From contig NZ_CP026363.1 of assembly GCF_004117055.1 (NCBI RefSeq), forward strand, positions 4,673,001 through 4,737,000: DNA of 64,000 nt, written 5' to 3'. The notes beneath the pieces are model-generated. The model was not told the origin of the DNA, ran no database searches, and saw only the letters and a list, made by a program, of their open reading frames with translations. Shown piece after piece: positions 43,748 through 51,535 of this stretch; position 1 is the stretch's first letter; the number at the start of each line of letters is the position of its first letter. This DNA is from Brevibacillus agri. GTDB lineage: Bacteria; Bacillota; Bacilli; Brevibacillales; Brevibacillaceae. The translations under genes and the position numbers were made by a program.

Positions 43748-44611
43748 TCAACACGCTTCATCTTTGGCAGTTCTGTTCACCCTTCCACACACTAACGCAC
43801 AGGGGAGCAGTACAGTCTCTTCCCATTGTTCGATTGCTATGCTATCGAAGTCTACGACTTCCTGTGACTTTAGCAATTCAGCAATCGTTCTTTTATGGTG
43901 GGGAGTAAACTCATCCATTGTCATCAAACCGTTTTGAATTGCCAACACGATTGCTCGTTTCTCTGGCTTCAATGGAGTTATGTCATGCAATACCGAGCAG
44001 AAGTATAGTTGATTGAATCTTGGGGGATGTTGAACTAAATCCTCCATTGGGATTTTCTCGTCTGGTTTGTAGACGATTTCCACTCTAGTTAGTTCCCCCA
44101 CCGTATTCTTCCTTTTCCGCTCCTCTTGCTCTTTCCTCTTGTCATAGACCCTACAGTAGCCTGCCTGTTGACGTTTACTTTTTCTACCAAAGTATCTCGT
44201 CCCCTCGTACAGATTCATTCGCCGTCCCGTCTTGGATGAAGTAAACACGTTAGTTATCGGGCTAGGAATATCAAATGCGACATCACAGCGAGCAAACCAT
44301 ATCGAACTTGCGTTCTGATAAAGCGTATCTAATAGGTGCTTGAACTCTGGCAGATAGTCTGGGTGCGTTTCGATACGCAAAGAGTGTTTGAGTGATTTCG
44401 GCTCATGGTATGGCTGATAGGAGATATGTAGGTAGGTCTCATCAGACAATTCGATGTGAAGATGATACTTAAATCCCCAATCTGTCTTTCCAATAGACTC
44501 GGTGATACCGTAGTAGTCGCAGATATTTCGTTTAAATGGATTAAAGAATTTCCAATGCACATCCTTGTATTCAATGACCATCTTATCAATCGACAGCTTG
44601 ATGTTACTCAT
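43748..44611 (-). CDS. Rep_trans-type replication initiator-like protein
   Basis: 287 residues. TRYFGRKSKRQQAGYCRVYD with the YDK catalytic-tyrosine motif, and GELTRVEIVYKP, are typical of Rep_trans initiators (Tn916 Orf20/pT181-like relaxase-initiators), which nick DNA for rolling-circle replication. GGAGGGGGAAG precedes the ATG. With the XRE gene and serine recombinase A it forms a small plasmid- or phage-like mobile unit. No nicking origin was identified. Confidence 0.7.
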   Translation of the reverse strand: MSNIKLSIDKMVIEYKDVHWKFFNPFKRNICDYYGITESIGKTDWGFKYHLHIELSDETYLHISYQPYHEPKSLKHSLRIETHPDYLPEFKHLLDTLYQNASSIWFARCDVAFDIPSPITNVFTSSKTGRRMNLYEGTRYFGRKSKRQQAGYCRVYDKRKEQEERKRKNTVGELTRVEIVYKPDEKIPMEDLVQHPPRFNQLYFCSVLHDITPLKPEKRAIVLAIQNGLMTMDEFTPHHKRTIAELLKSQEVVDFDSIAIEQWEETVLLPCALVCGRVNRTAKDEAC

Positions 44612-45155
44612 TTTCTTCCCCCTCCAAAAATTTTGATGAATTTCTGGCTTAATTAGAGGGGAGGGCGGCTAGCCATTACCACATGACCTTCCCAATTGCT
44701 ATATGTAAACTGGCACGTTACCAGATTTTTTTCCTTACACTCTTCATAGTCGGGACATCATACCCATTAGTTGCAAGATTCCTTTACTTCATGTCCCTCT
44801 GCATCTTAGTAATCGTTCCATCCTTGCGGATTGTTGCAGAAAATTTTTATCCTTTCACCGTCCCTATCGAAATGGGGGATAGGTTAGTTGCGTTCTTATT
44901 GGATTTCCAAAAAACAGGGAGAAAACGAAGATAAGGTTTTTGCGGTAAAAATTGATGGTATCTGGCTATTTTGATGGAATAAACAATGGGGAAGAAAGGG
45001 GAATTAGGGGTACTTTTTGCAACATTGTTTGTCCGAACACAACTTTCATGAAAATAATGTACGGGTATTACAAGGGTTATATTGTCTTTTGGGAGATAAA
45101 GCGGTTCATTCGGCACTGGGTGGGGTCTATCTCAATTGCCGCCCAGTCAAAAAAT
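44612..45155. other. AT-rich gap without a recognised gene
   Basis: About 540 bases between the Rep gene and the cassette B terminator. Short open frames exist on both strands (for example 44683-44934 and 44847-45116), but none has a ribosome site or recognisable sequence. The GGAGGGCGGCTAGCC stretch near 44665 resembles GGCGGCTACCGC near 50862. Confidence 0.4.
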
Positions 45156-45197
45156 GCAAAAAGAAACCCCAGACGAGATTGGTTACTCGTTTGGGGT
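45156..45197 (-). terminator. Toxin-cassette terminator, copy B
   Basis: Arms CCCCAGACGAG/CTCGTTTGGGG, then TTTCTTTTTGC on the minus strand, 13 bases past the immunity gene stop. Near-identical to copies A and C. Confidence 0.85.
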
Positions 45198-45209
45198 AAG
45201 GTATGTGAA

Positions 45210-45767
45210 CTAAATTAAGTTTGCTTCTTTGATTACGTTTATCTCTTCATCAACTAGATTTCGTATTACGAAACCAGAAAATACTTTTTCACTATCAAAA
45301 AGGCAACTTAAATGTTCATTTATTTCTACCTCCATATCACTTTCAATATTTTCAAATAGACAATATAAAGATTTGTCTACGAGATGGAGGCGGAAAGTTC
45401 CCTTTTCCTCATGAAAATATCCATGATGAGTTTCTTGGTTATCCAAACTTAACACTGGGAGTCCGTTTATCTTCTTATGGAAATTAATCCCACATATTTC
45501 TTGAGTAACAGTTTCACTAATAAAGAATCTGATTTCTTTCAATACCCCACCACCATGAGAAATATCATCCCTAAAATCCAACGATACTGCCAACGGTTCT
45601 GCTTCACCATACAGTCTCCATTGAAAACCTCCCCTATAAAGGTATGATTTTTCAGGTGCAGGAATATCTACAGTGATAGTTACAAGAACAAATTTGTCTC
45701 CCATATATTCGATTTCGTGAGAAACAGAAACAAAACTATTGGTAGATGACGTGCTAAGTAATTTCAA
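45210..45767 (-). CDS. Putative immunity protein of orphan toxin tip B
   Basis: 185 residues from a TTG at 45767 (GGGGGAG six bases upstream), beginning 15 bases after the toxin stop. No family recognised: a beta-rich N-terminal half (VSHEIEYMGDKFVLVTITVD), a glycine patch (ISHGGGVLKEIRFF) and an acidic C-terminal part (NIESDMEVEINEHLSCLFD). Immunity role inferred from position. Confidence 0.55.
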   Translation of the reverse strand: MKLLSTSSTNSFVSVSHEIEYMGDKFVLVTITVDIPAPEKSYLYRGGFQWRLYGEAEPLAVSLDFRDDISHGGGVLKEIRFFISETVTQEICGINFHKKINGLPVLSLDNQETHHGYFHEEKGTFRLHLVDKSLYCLFENIESDMEVEINEHLSCLFDSEKVFSGFVIRNLVDEEINVIKEANLI

Positions 45768-45782
45768 AAAACACTCCCCCAA

Positions 45783-46490
45783 TTACTTGAACAATGCGTG
45801 ATATATTACTGCCTCCGTCTCAGTAACATTTATTCCTATCTCCCATTGTCCTATTGTCATGAAGTTTCTTCCAGATTTAAGATTAGGAATTGCTTTCTCA
45901 ACCGCAGTCCTAAAACTAGTCAGCATTGCTTGTTCAATCATCTGCTTGCTCTTCGTGCTAAGGTTAATCACTTCTGGATTTTTCAACATGTATTCAACCA
46001 TATGTTTTGTTGCGTTTGGATGTACCCATAGTTCATGTCCACCTGCTTTTAACCCGTTCAGTACAAACGATTTAGGAATGTTTGTTCCTGCAACTGCGGC
46101 TTGTGTAACTTTAATCGAGTCCCAAACGGTAACAGCCGTTTTTCCTGCCGCCGCCGCTTTCCCTCCCCATAAGAATTTGGGCAATGGAGCAAACAGTAAG
46201 AAGGTGTTGACCTCTAATGCCACATCTTCTCTTGCACCTTCAATGTGCTCGTAGACTCCTGTTATGACACCATTTTCTTTAATAAAGTCATTATCATGCT
46301 TATAATCAGCTTCGAATTTACTTCCCTTGCTGCTGCAACTACCTGCATGTGCCCATTTACCTTCCTTAGATTCGCACCAATGCCCTGTTGGGTCAACATT
46401 GTTGAGAGGATTGTTATGCACATACGTATACCGATTCAAACTAAGCGGATTGTCAACCTGTCCTTTATACGTATCCTAGTTAATAAACCG
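45783..46490 (-). pseudogene. Orphan Rhs C-terminal toxin tip B
   Basis: It begins in the same Rhs core segment as the others: RFIN, a TAG stop (46478-46476) where the main gene has SE, then DTYKGQVDNPLSLNRYTYVH and NPLNNVDPTGHW. The ~200-residue tip ends with GTNIPKSFVLNGLKAGGHEL, WVHPNATKHMVEYMLKNP and GQWEIGINVTETEAVIYHAL, a conserved-looking toxin domain I have seen described at the ends of other Gram-positive polymorphic toxins but cannot name with certainty. No core and no start: a silent cassette. Confidence 0.72.
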
Positions 46491-46508
46491 TTACTTTCGT
46501 AGAGAGAA

Positions 46509-46535
46509 GGCGGCAACTGTTTTCCAATTACCGCC
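46509..46535 (-). repeat. Terminal hairpin of IS110-type element B
   Basis: GGCGGTAATTG...CAGTTGCCGCC, the counterpart of 41184-41209, about 20 bases from the first Rhs-derived base. Confidence 0.5.
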
Positions 46536-46551
46536 AGCTATTCTTATTCTA

Positions 46552-47787
46552 TCATCCTGCTTGTTTCTCTGAAACAGTAGGCATCTCATACGCCGCCTTT
46601 GTTCGCATCAGGTAGTGTATGACGTTGACCAACTTCCTCATAATACAGACGATAGCCTGTTGCTTCGTTTTCCCCGCCTCCAGCTTCTGCTCATAATACG
46701 AGTAGAAATATGGGTTACGTGGCTCTTTCTTTCCTCTCGTAACCGCTATCTGGCGAATGGCTATGCCCTTGATGATCTCGTGCAGGACGCGATTTCCCTG
46801 CTTGCTCTTATAGTTCCTCCCCTTCCCGCCCGAACCTGCAAAGATGGGGGCGATTCCTGCAAAACGAGCCAGTTTTTCGGGGGTGGAGAAGCGGTGAATG
46901 TCGCCAATCTCCGCTACTAACTCTGCCGCTGTTACAAGGTCTATCCCCGTCATCGTTTCAAGTTGAAACCCTAGACCTGCCATCAATTCCTTGATTTCCC
47001 CTTCTATCCTCGCTAACTCAATCTGATTGAAACGGATGTTTCGGACAAGGCTTTGCACGATAAAATCCCGCTTCTCTTGGAAGTCCCTTGTTGTGTCGCC
47101 ATCTTCTTTTATCAGCGCGAGAATTTGAGCCGCTTTTTTGTCGGATAGACAGTAATTGCTCCATTTCCGCAAGTATTGCGCTAATTCCTCTTCGGTCACG
47201 CCTGCCAAGTGGCGTGGGGAAGGGTACTTCTTCCAAAACGAAAGAGCAGTCTTTCCATCTACCTGTGAAAAGAACTGCTTATAACTTGGATAGTGATAGC
47301 TCAACTGCTGATGCAGTTTTTGATTTTGTGCCGTTTGGTTCTTCACCAGCGATCTCCGCTGAGTGACAAGCTGGCTGAGTGCCCAATACAAGTCCATGGG
47401 CTTGGCATCTGGCAACTTCTCTAACTCGTCTCGCAGTACCCGCGCTACACATTCAGCATCCCAGCTATCTGATTTCTGTACCGTCACATGGCTTTTCCGT
47501 CTAGCTGTAGAGAGGACTGGATTCACTTCTTTTACCCAGCAATTGCTTTCCGCCAAGAATACCGCTAACGCTCTGCCGTTCCCGCCGATGTCCTCCAATC
47601 CATAGACGGCTTTCATGCCTTTTTTCGTGTGCTTCTTCACTTCCTGTAAAAGTTTCGGAAAGGCGGCGGGCTTGTTCAGGAATTGAATCTCGCCCAACTT
47701 CCGATTCCGATCATCAATCATTACTGCCGTGTGATGCTCTTTGTGCAGGTCAACGCCCACATAGATCAAATTGTCTTGATAGTCCAT
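46552..47787 (-). CDS. IS110-family recombinase B
   Basis: 411 residues, collinear with recombinase A and roughly half identical by eye. DEDD domain: IYVGVDLHKEHHTAVMIDDR, YGLEDIGGNGRALAVFLAES, KSDSWDAECVARVLRDE. C-terminal domain: MTGIDLVTAAELVAEIGDIH, FAGIAPIFAGSGGKGRNYKS with the catalytic Ser region, HEIIKGIAIRQIAVTRG. It lies in the same position relative to tip B as recombinase A to tip A, which is unlikely by chance for random insertions. Confidence 0.92.
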   Translation of the reverse strand: MDYQDNLIYVGVDLHKEHHTAVMIDDRNRKLGEIQFLNKPAAFPKLLQEVKKHTKKGMKAVYGLEDIGGNGRALAVFLAESNCWVKEVNPVLSTARRKSHVTVQKSDSWDAECVARVLRDELEKLPDAKPMDLYWALSQLVTQRRSLVKNQTAQNQKLHQQLSYHYPSYKQFFSQVDGKTALSFWKKYPSPRHLAGVTEEELAQYLRKWSNYCLSDKKAAQILALIKEDGDTTRDFQEKRDFIVQSLVRNIRFNQIELARIEGEIKELMAGLGFQLETMTGIDLVTAAELVAEIGDIHRFSTPEKLARFAGIAPIFAGSGGKGRNYKSKQGNRVLHEIIKGIAIRQIAVTRGKKEPRNPYFYSYYEQKLEAGKTKQQAIVCIMRKLVNVIHYLMRTKAAYEMPTVSEKQAG

Positions 47788-47805
47788 ATACAGACTCCTC
47801 TCCTG

Positions 47806-47908
47806 TATCGAATGGTTCCTGATGAGCTAGAGTTTGCATCCTCCGATCAAGTAGACATGCTACAAAGATACGCAAGCAAAAATCTAACCCATGAGAAACC
47901 ATTCGATA
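47806..47908 (-). ncRNA. Candidate IS110 bridge RNA B
   Basis: TATCGAATGGTT (47806-47817) and AACCATTCGATA (47897-47908) form a perfect 12-bp stem that extends imperfectly, enclosing ~80 bases, just upstream of recombinase B. A direct repeat CAAAGATACGCAAGCAA (47863-47879) / CAAAGATACGCCAGCAA (47970-47986) has one copy inside and one outside the hairpin. Confidence 0.4.
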
Positions 47909-48050
47909 CCAATGGCATTGAAACGGTGTTTACAGTAAGGTTGCACCCTCAGTTCGAGCGGACAAGCCGCAAAGATACGCCAGCAATCTCTTACTACCGT
48001 CTTTACTTGCTCTATACGAGATCAATGGCTCTCCGTTAAGTAACGAAAAG

Positions 48051-48833
48051 CTAGATTATGGGCTGATGTACCCCCTTGGCTTCGATCTGACCATAGCGAT
48101 ATATCCCCCTGTAAAAGTCCTCGCGGTCTAGGATGCGCTTCACCTGTACTTTGCTGAACGGTTTTCCTTGTACCGTTTTGAAGCCTTGCTGATTGAGTTC
48201 TGCGGCAATCTGCGCCAATGACCACATAGGATGCTGTTCTTTCAACTCAAAGACTCTACGGACAGTCTGTGCCTGTACAGGGTCAACAGAGAGCGTTTTC
48301 TGCCCTTTGGTGGCTTTGTATCCTAAGGCAACCCTGCCACCCGCATAACCGCCCTGCTGGGCTTTCTTTCGCCGTCCTCTGCTCAATTTGAGGGCAATCT
48401 CTAGCCGCTGATACTGGTCGAGCAGTTCCATCATTCCGTTCACCAAAAAGTCGTTGGGGTCGTGTGCATAGATACTGTAATTGGGTTGCTCAATAGCTTT
48501 GACATCCGCTTGATGCCGCTTTAGCTCCCGCTGAATCAGCACTTTGACCATATCCGCCCGCCATAGGCGGCTGGTGTTTAAGACAACGATATATTTCACG
48601 TCTCGCCATTTCAGGTCGGACAGCATTTCCTGTAATCCCTCTCGTTCAATGGTTAATTCATCCTCGTCCACCTTTGCCCCGCTAATCCCTTCATCCTTGT
48701 AGATGTCGAGCAGTTCAAGGTTATGGCGGGCGCAGAATCGCTGAATCTCCTCCACTTGATAAGCAAGCGAGTATCCGTCTTTGACTTGTCCCTGTGTAGA
48801 TACACGAACATAGCCGACAACTCGTGTTTTCAT
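48051..48833 (-). CDS. Serine recombinase B (resolvase/invertase type)
   Basis: 260 residues, close homologue of recombinase A: GYVRVSTQGQVKDGYSLAYQ with the nucleophilic Ser, VVLNTSRLWRADMVKVLIQR, and the C-terminal QVKRILDREDFYRGIYRYGQ. Its ATG overlaps the stop of the upstream 88-residue gene (ATGA), so the two are translationally coupled. Gap to recombinase B's IS110 gene is 263 bases and holds the candidate bridge RNA. Confidence 0.9.
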   Translation of the reverse strand: MKTRVVGYVRVSTQGQVKDGYSLAYQVEEIQRFCARHNLELLDIYKDEGISGAKVDEDELTIEREGLQEMLSDLKWRDVKYIVVLNTSRLWRADMVKVLIQRELKRHQADVKAIEQPNYSIYAHDPNDFLVNGMMELLDQYQRLEIALKLSRGRRKKAQQGGYAGGRVALGYKATKGQKTLSVDPVQAQTVRRVFELKEQHPMWSLAQIAAELNQQGFKTVQGKPFSKVQVKRILDREDFYRGIYRYGQIEAKGVHQPII

Positions 48834-49096
48834 TGCTCTACCCCTCTTTCATGCTGTAGTCGGTTGGTGATAAACGCTTTTTCCAGCCTGATATGATATA
48901 AATCCGTCAGCCATGCGCATTGGAGAGCGCAAACGGCTTTCATGATCTCTTCGATGGCTACAAGATGGTAGTTGTGTCCTTCTTGCTCCGTGTATGCAAA
49001 GATGATAGTCAGATACGCCTCACAGGTTTCCACTTTGCGAATAAGCGTGATTTCCTGATCTGACAGTAGGGCTAGTGTTTGAGCCAAATCCTTCAT
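48830..49096 (-). CDS. Small hypothetical protein coupled to serine recombinase B
   Basis: 88 residues, helical, no signal: MKDLAQTLALLSDQEITLIR then KVETCEAYLTIIFAYTEQEG and a basic C-terminus. GGGGTGA stands eight bases before ATG 49096. No family recognised. The ATGA overlap with the recombinase suggests a directionality factor or regulator, a guess from position. Confidence 0.6.
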   Translation of the reverse strand: MKDLAQTLALLSDQEITLIRKVETCEAYLTIIFAYTEQEGHNYHLVAIEEIMKAVCALQCAWLTDLYHIRLEKAFITNRLQHERGVEQ

Positions 49097-49457
49097 CTGT
49101 TCACCCCGTTTCGCAAATTCCAGTTTTCGTAACGCCCTTGGAATCAATTACTGCCGCCGCGCATCCTGCATACGTCAATCTCGCGGGAGGCGGGGCAGTT
49201 CACAGGCTTCTTTATGCGGTTGTCAAAGGGCGTAATCAAATTGCTGTGGGATTCAGATAGACCATATGACAGGGCGGCGTGTAAAGGGGGTTACAGGCGG
49301 TTTGGATTTATTTTTAAAATGAATCTGCGGACATTCCTTATAACCGCCCCAGTGCCTAGGAAAAGAAAGGACTTCCCTCGCAGGCAGGGGGACGACATGA
49401 TTCCTACGGGAAATTTTCATGGGAAGTTGGTGCGCGGCGGCGGGGAGGGGTAAAAGA

Positions 49458-49492
49458 AAAGAGCCTACCGAATAGGGTAAGCTCCTCGTAAC
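49458..49492 (-). terminator. Terminator downstream of the hairpin-rich noncoding region
   Basis: GAGCTTACCC...GGTAGGCTC followed by TTTTCTTTTACC on the minus strand. It would end a minus-strand transcript starting beyond 50,070. A second GC-rich palindrome (CCCCCGAGCCTAGGCGAGGG) lies at 49496. Confidence 0.7.
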
Positions 49493-49689
49493 GACACCCC
49501 CGAGCCTAGGCGAGGGGATGATAGAATGGGTATTCTTCTATCTGGTTGTTATTCCCTTAATATTATTCTGTTCTAATTTTAGAATATGGAATCAATCTCG
49601 ACAGAAAAATAAACGCTCCCCCTTAACTAGCCCCCGTTCGTTTCGTATAGAGAAAGTAACAGGTCTATCAAGATCGTGAAAATGAATAT

Positions 49690-50075
49690 GGAAGCTCTAC
49701 CCGTGGTCGCAGAAGAACACGTTAAAAAATGCCTCGGCGTTCATCAGCCGAATGTGGTCATGTAAACCTCTTACATGAACGAAGTCGCGTTAAAGGCGGG
49801 ACAGGATAAGTGTGTCCTGTGATGAAGGACGCATTTCCCCAGATTTTCCGTCGTAGTGTCCGTTTGGACAGGGAACCTTGACAGAGTGATGGTTTCAACC
49901 ATCCACGCAGTAAAGCTACACCTGGGTGCGTTTGATGTCATGTAGGCTCTGGATACCTCAACCTCACAGCCTAGTTTGTTCTCCCTCGTAAGAGGGGGAA
50001 CGCTCTGTTGTCCTCCCCTCACATGGATGAACTCCCCGCCCTGCGGAGCGGGGCGGGGGTGAGAAGCAGCGAGCC
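49690..50075 (-). ncRNA. Hairpin-rich no-ORF region, candidate structured RNA
   Basis: About 390 bases with no credible gene and at least eight short perfect stems in series: TCGGC/GCCGA, TCATGTAA/TTACATGA, ACAGGA/TCCTGT, TGTCC/GGACA, GATGGTT/AACCATC, CACC/GGTG, TCCCTC/GAGGGA and CCCCGCCC/GGGGCGGGG. On the minus strand it begins with a GC-rich hairpin and ends before the terminator at 49458. The pattern resembles guide-RNA scaffolds of IscB/TnpB elements (HEARO/omega RNA), but no nuclease gene is present. Could also be an intron relic. Confidence 0.35.
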
Positions 50076-50279
50076 TGCCAAGATATACATATAGATAATC
50101 AACAGAGCATGAACATGGAAACGATCTTCCTAGATAACCAAGAGAGAGCGTGTTCAATGATATAGGAAGAATAAGACTGCCAAAGAATCAGCCTCCCCCG
50201 CCCCCCGATCTAAAAATCGCCTCTAGCCGCACTAAGAAGCCCACACAAAAAGAAAATCCCGCCACATGGCGGGGTTAGG

Positions 50280-50570
50280 TCAACGAAACAACGCATATTT
50301 CTTATAGTAGTCTCTGAAATCATCCGATAGATGCCAGCCGTACTGATTCATGAAGCGAACCACTTTCTCCAATACACTGTTCCTGTAAACGACATCGTTG
50401 TGCTTCGATTTAGCAAGATAACAGGCAAGAGCGTATTCGACATCTTCCGAAGACAGCAAGTCCTTGACATGCTTTCCAAACAGCGCGGCTAGTTGGTCAA
50501 TCTCATTTTGAGCGAGTACCTGCTCCCGCCTCATCAACGTGACGACAATATCCAACGGTAGTCTATTCAT
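50280..50570 (-). CDS. Hypothetical mobile-element protein
   Basis: 96 residues: MNRLPLDIVVTLMRREQVLA, QNEIDQLAALFGKHVKDLLS, ending DFRDYYKKYALFR. GGAGGTGAAGACA precedes the ATG. The start overlaps the end of the 50563-50829 gene, so both form a coupled pair. No family recognised; size and setting suggest phage- or plasmid-derived. Confidence 0.6.
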   Translation of the reverse strand: MNRLPLDIVVTLMRREQVLAQNEIDQLAALFGKHVKDLLSSEDVEYALACYLAKSKHNDVVYRNSVLEKVVRFMNQYGWHLSDDFRDYYKKYALFR

Positions 50571-50829
50571 TGTCTTCACCTCCCTCCTTGCGGGCGGCGG
50601 CGAGGAGTTCTTGCTCCGCTTTCCATTTACGCCATTGTTGATACTGCTTCTGTGCTTCCTGCTCATCATAGCCATGTTGTACTAGAGCGTTTACGATTCT
50701 CGGCGGGATGGCGGGAGTGTGCCCATATAAACAAGCCTTCAATCGTTGAAACGATAAGTCGTGCAACACGGCAAATGATACCTGCGATACTCCCAGCATA
50801 GAGATGCATTCTTTAACTGGATGGTTCAT
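50563..50829 (-). CDS. Hypothetical mobile-element protein, possible DNA-binding
   Basis: 88 residues. HPVKECISMLGVSQVSFAVL then HDLSFQRLKACLYGHTPAIP is faintly like an XRE-type helix-turn-helix with a degenerate second helix; the C-terminus is basic and rich in Gln/Lys. GGGGG eight bases before ATG 50829. An inverted repeat CTATTAG/CTAATAG lies just upstream (50847-50870). Confidence 0.55.
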   Translation of the reverse strand: MNHPVKECISMLGVSQVSFAVLHDLSFQRLKACLYGHTPAIPPRIVNALVQHGYDEQEAQKQYQQWRKWKAEQELLAAARKEGGEDNE

Positions 50830-51171
50830 GAGCATAACCCCCTCTATTAGTTTTTGTCTCTAATAGATTAGGCGGCTACCGCTAGAGGCTAACACATATG
50901 TATACCCACCATTCAGAGAGCAGACAGCAAATCATCCTTAATTTTGTCACATCACTGCTTTGAAAGCCTGAACCTCGGTTCTGCAAATCCTTGTGCAATT
51001 CGGGCGTCATACGTGGCTCTCTACAACACCAAGACACGCCATTTCGCGGCGGGGCGGGTAGTGTTCTGGTATCTCCCTGCCCCCATCCTCAAAATTGTCT
51101 AGCTTCACTTTATCAGGAGCTTATAATTGGCGGTGCGTGTTGCGCTTACGGGCGGGGTTGTGCCAAAAATA
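50830..51171. other. Gap between mobile block and cassette C
   Basis: About 340 bases. Apart from the CTATTAG/CTAATAG inverted repeat near 50850, which may be an operator of the pair downstream, nothing recognisable. Confidence 0.35.
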
Positions 51172-51214
51172 CGAAAAGAAACCCCAGACGAGTTGTTGAT
51201 TACTCGTTTGGGGT
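51172..51214 (-). terminator. Toxin-cassette terminator, copy C
   Basis: Arms CCCCAGACGAGT/ACTCGTTTGGGG, then TTTCTTTTCG on the minus strand, 17 bases past the immunity C stop. Near-identical to copies A and B. Confidence 0.88.
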
Positions 51215-51230
51215 GGGGCTACGTTTACTT

Positions 51231-51518
51231 TCAAATGTTCAATTTACCTACTACTAGCTTTACCATCTCTCTGACGTCCTCTTCTTTATAAAATGCCTTT
51301 GGATCAAGTTTATGATCCTCCTCGAATGGAGAAAATCTTGAAGCGATACCCGCTAGATTACGAAACATTTCACGCTCAAGTTCTGTTAACTCATCATAAT
51401 CGAGATCAATGTTATAGGTATACGAGAATTCATCGCAGAATCTTGGTAATTCAATCTCGTTTTGCTGATATAATTCAATCAACCAGTACAAGCGTTCTTT
51501 AGGGGTTCGTTCTTTCAT
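51231..51518 (-). CDS. Immunity protein of toxin tip C (colicin-D-immunity-like)
   Basis: 95 residues, strongly acidic and helical: LYWLIELYQQNEIELPRFCD, YNIDLDYDELTELEREMFRN, KEEDVREMVKLVVGKL. The pattern of a helical bundle with a conserved EF.../LxxLF region resembles colicin D immunity proteins, which block a tRNase by mimicking RNA. It starts 17 bases after the toxin stop with GGAG sites upstream. Confidence 0.6.
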   Translation of the reverse strand: MKERTPKERLYWLIELYQQNEIELPRFCDEFSYTYNIDLDYDELTELEREMFRNLAGIASRFSPFEEDHKLDPKAFYKEEDVREMVKLVVGKLNI

Positions 51519-51535
51519 GTTCTCCGCCTCACTCC

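Larger units (their letters stand above)
49097..50279. other. Long gene-poor stretch in the mobile block
   Basis: 1180 bases with no supported coding gene; the open frame 49771-50157 (-) follows the hairpins and has no ribosome site. It holds the candidate RNA (49690-50075) and its terminator. The 49100-49450 part shows nothing I can name. Confidence 0.5.

Noticed and set aside
44683-44934. 83-codon frame with hydrophobic residues
   Set aside because: No ribosome site or family; AT-rich DNA produces such frames readily.
47863-47986. Possible CRISPR-like direct repeat
   Set aside because: Only two copies with one mismatch, no regular spacers, no cas genes in the window.
49771-50157. 128-codon open frame in the hairpin-rich region
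   Set aside because: No ribosome site, low-quality translation; the stretch is better explained as structured RNA.
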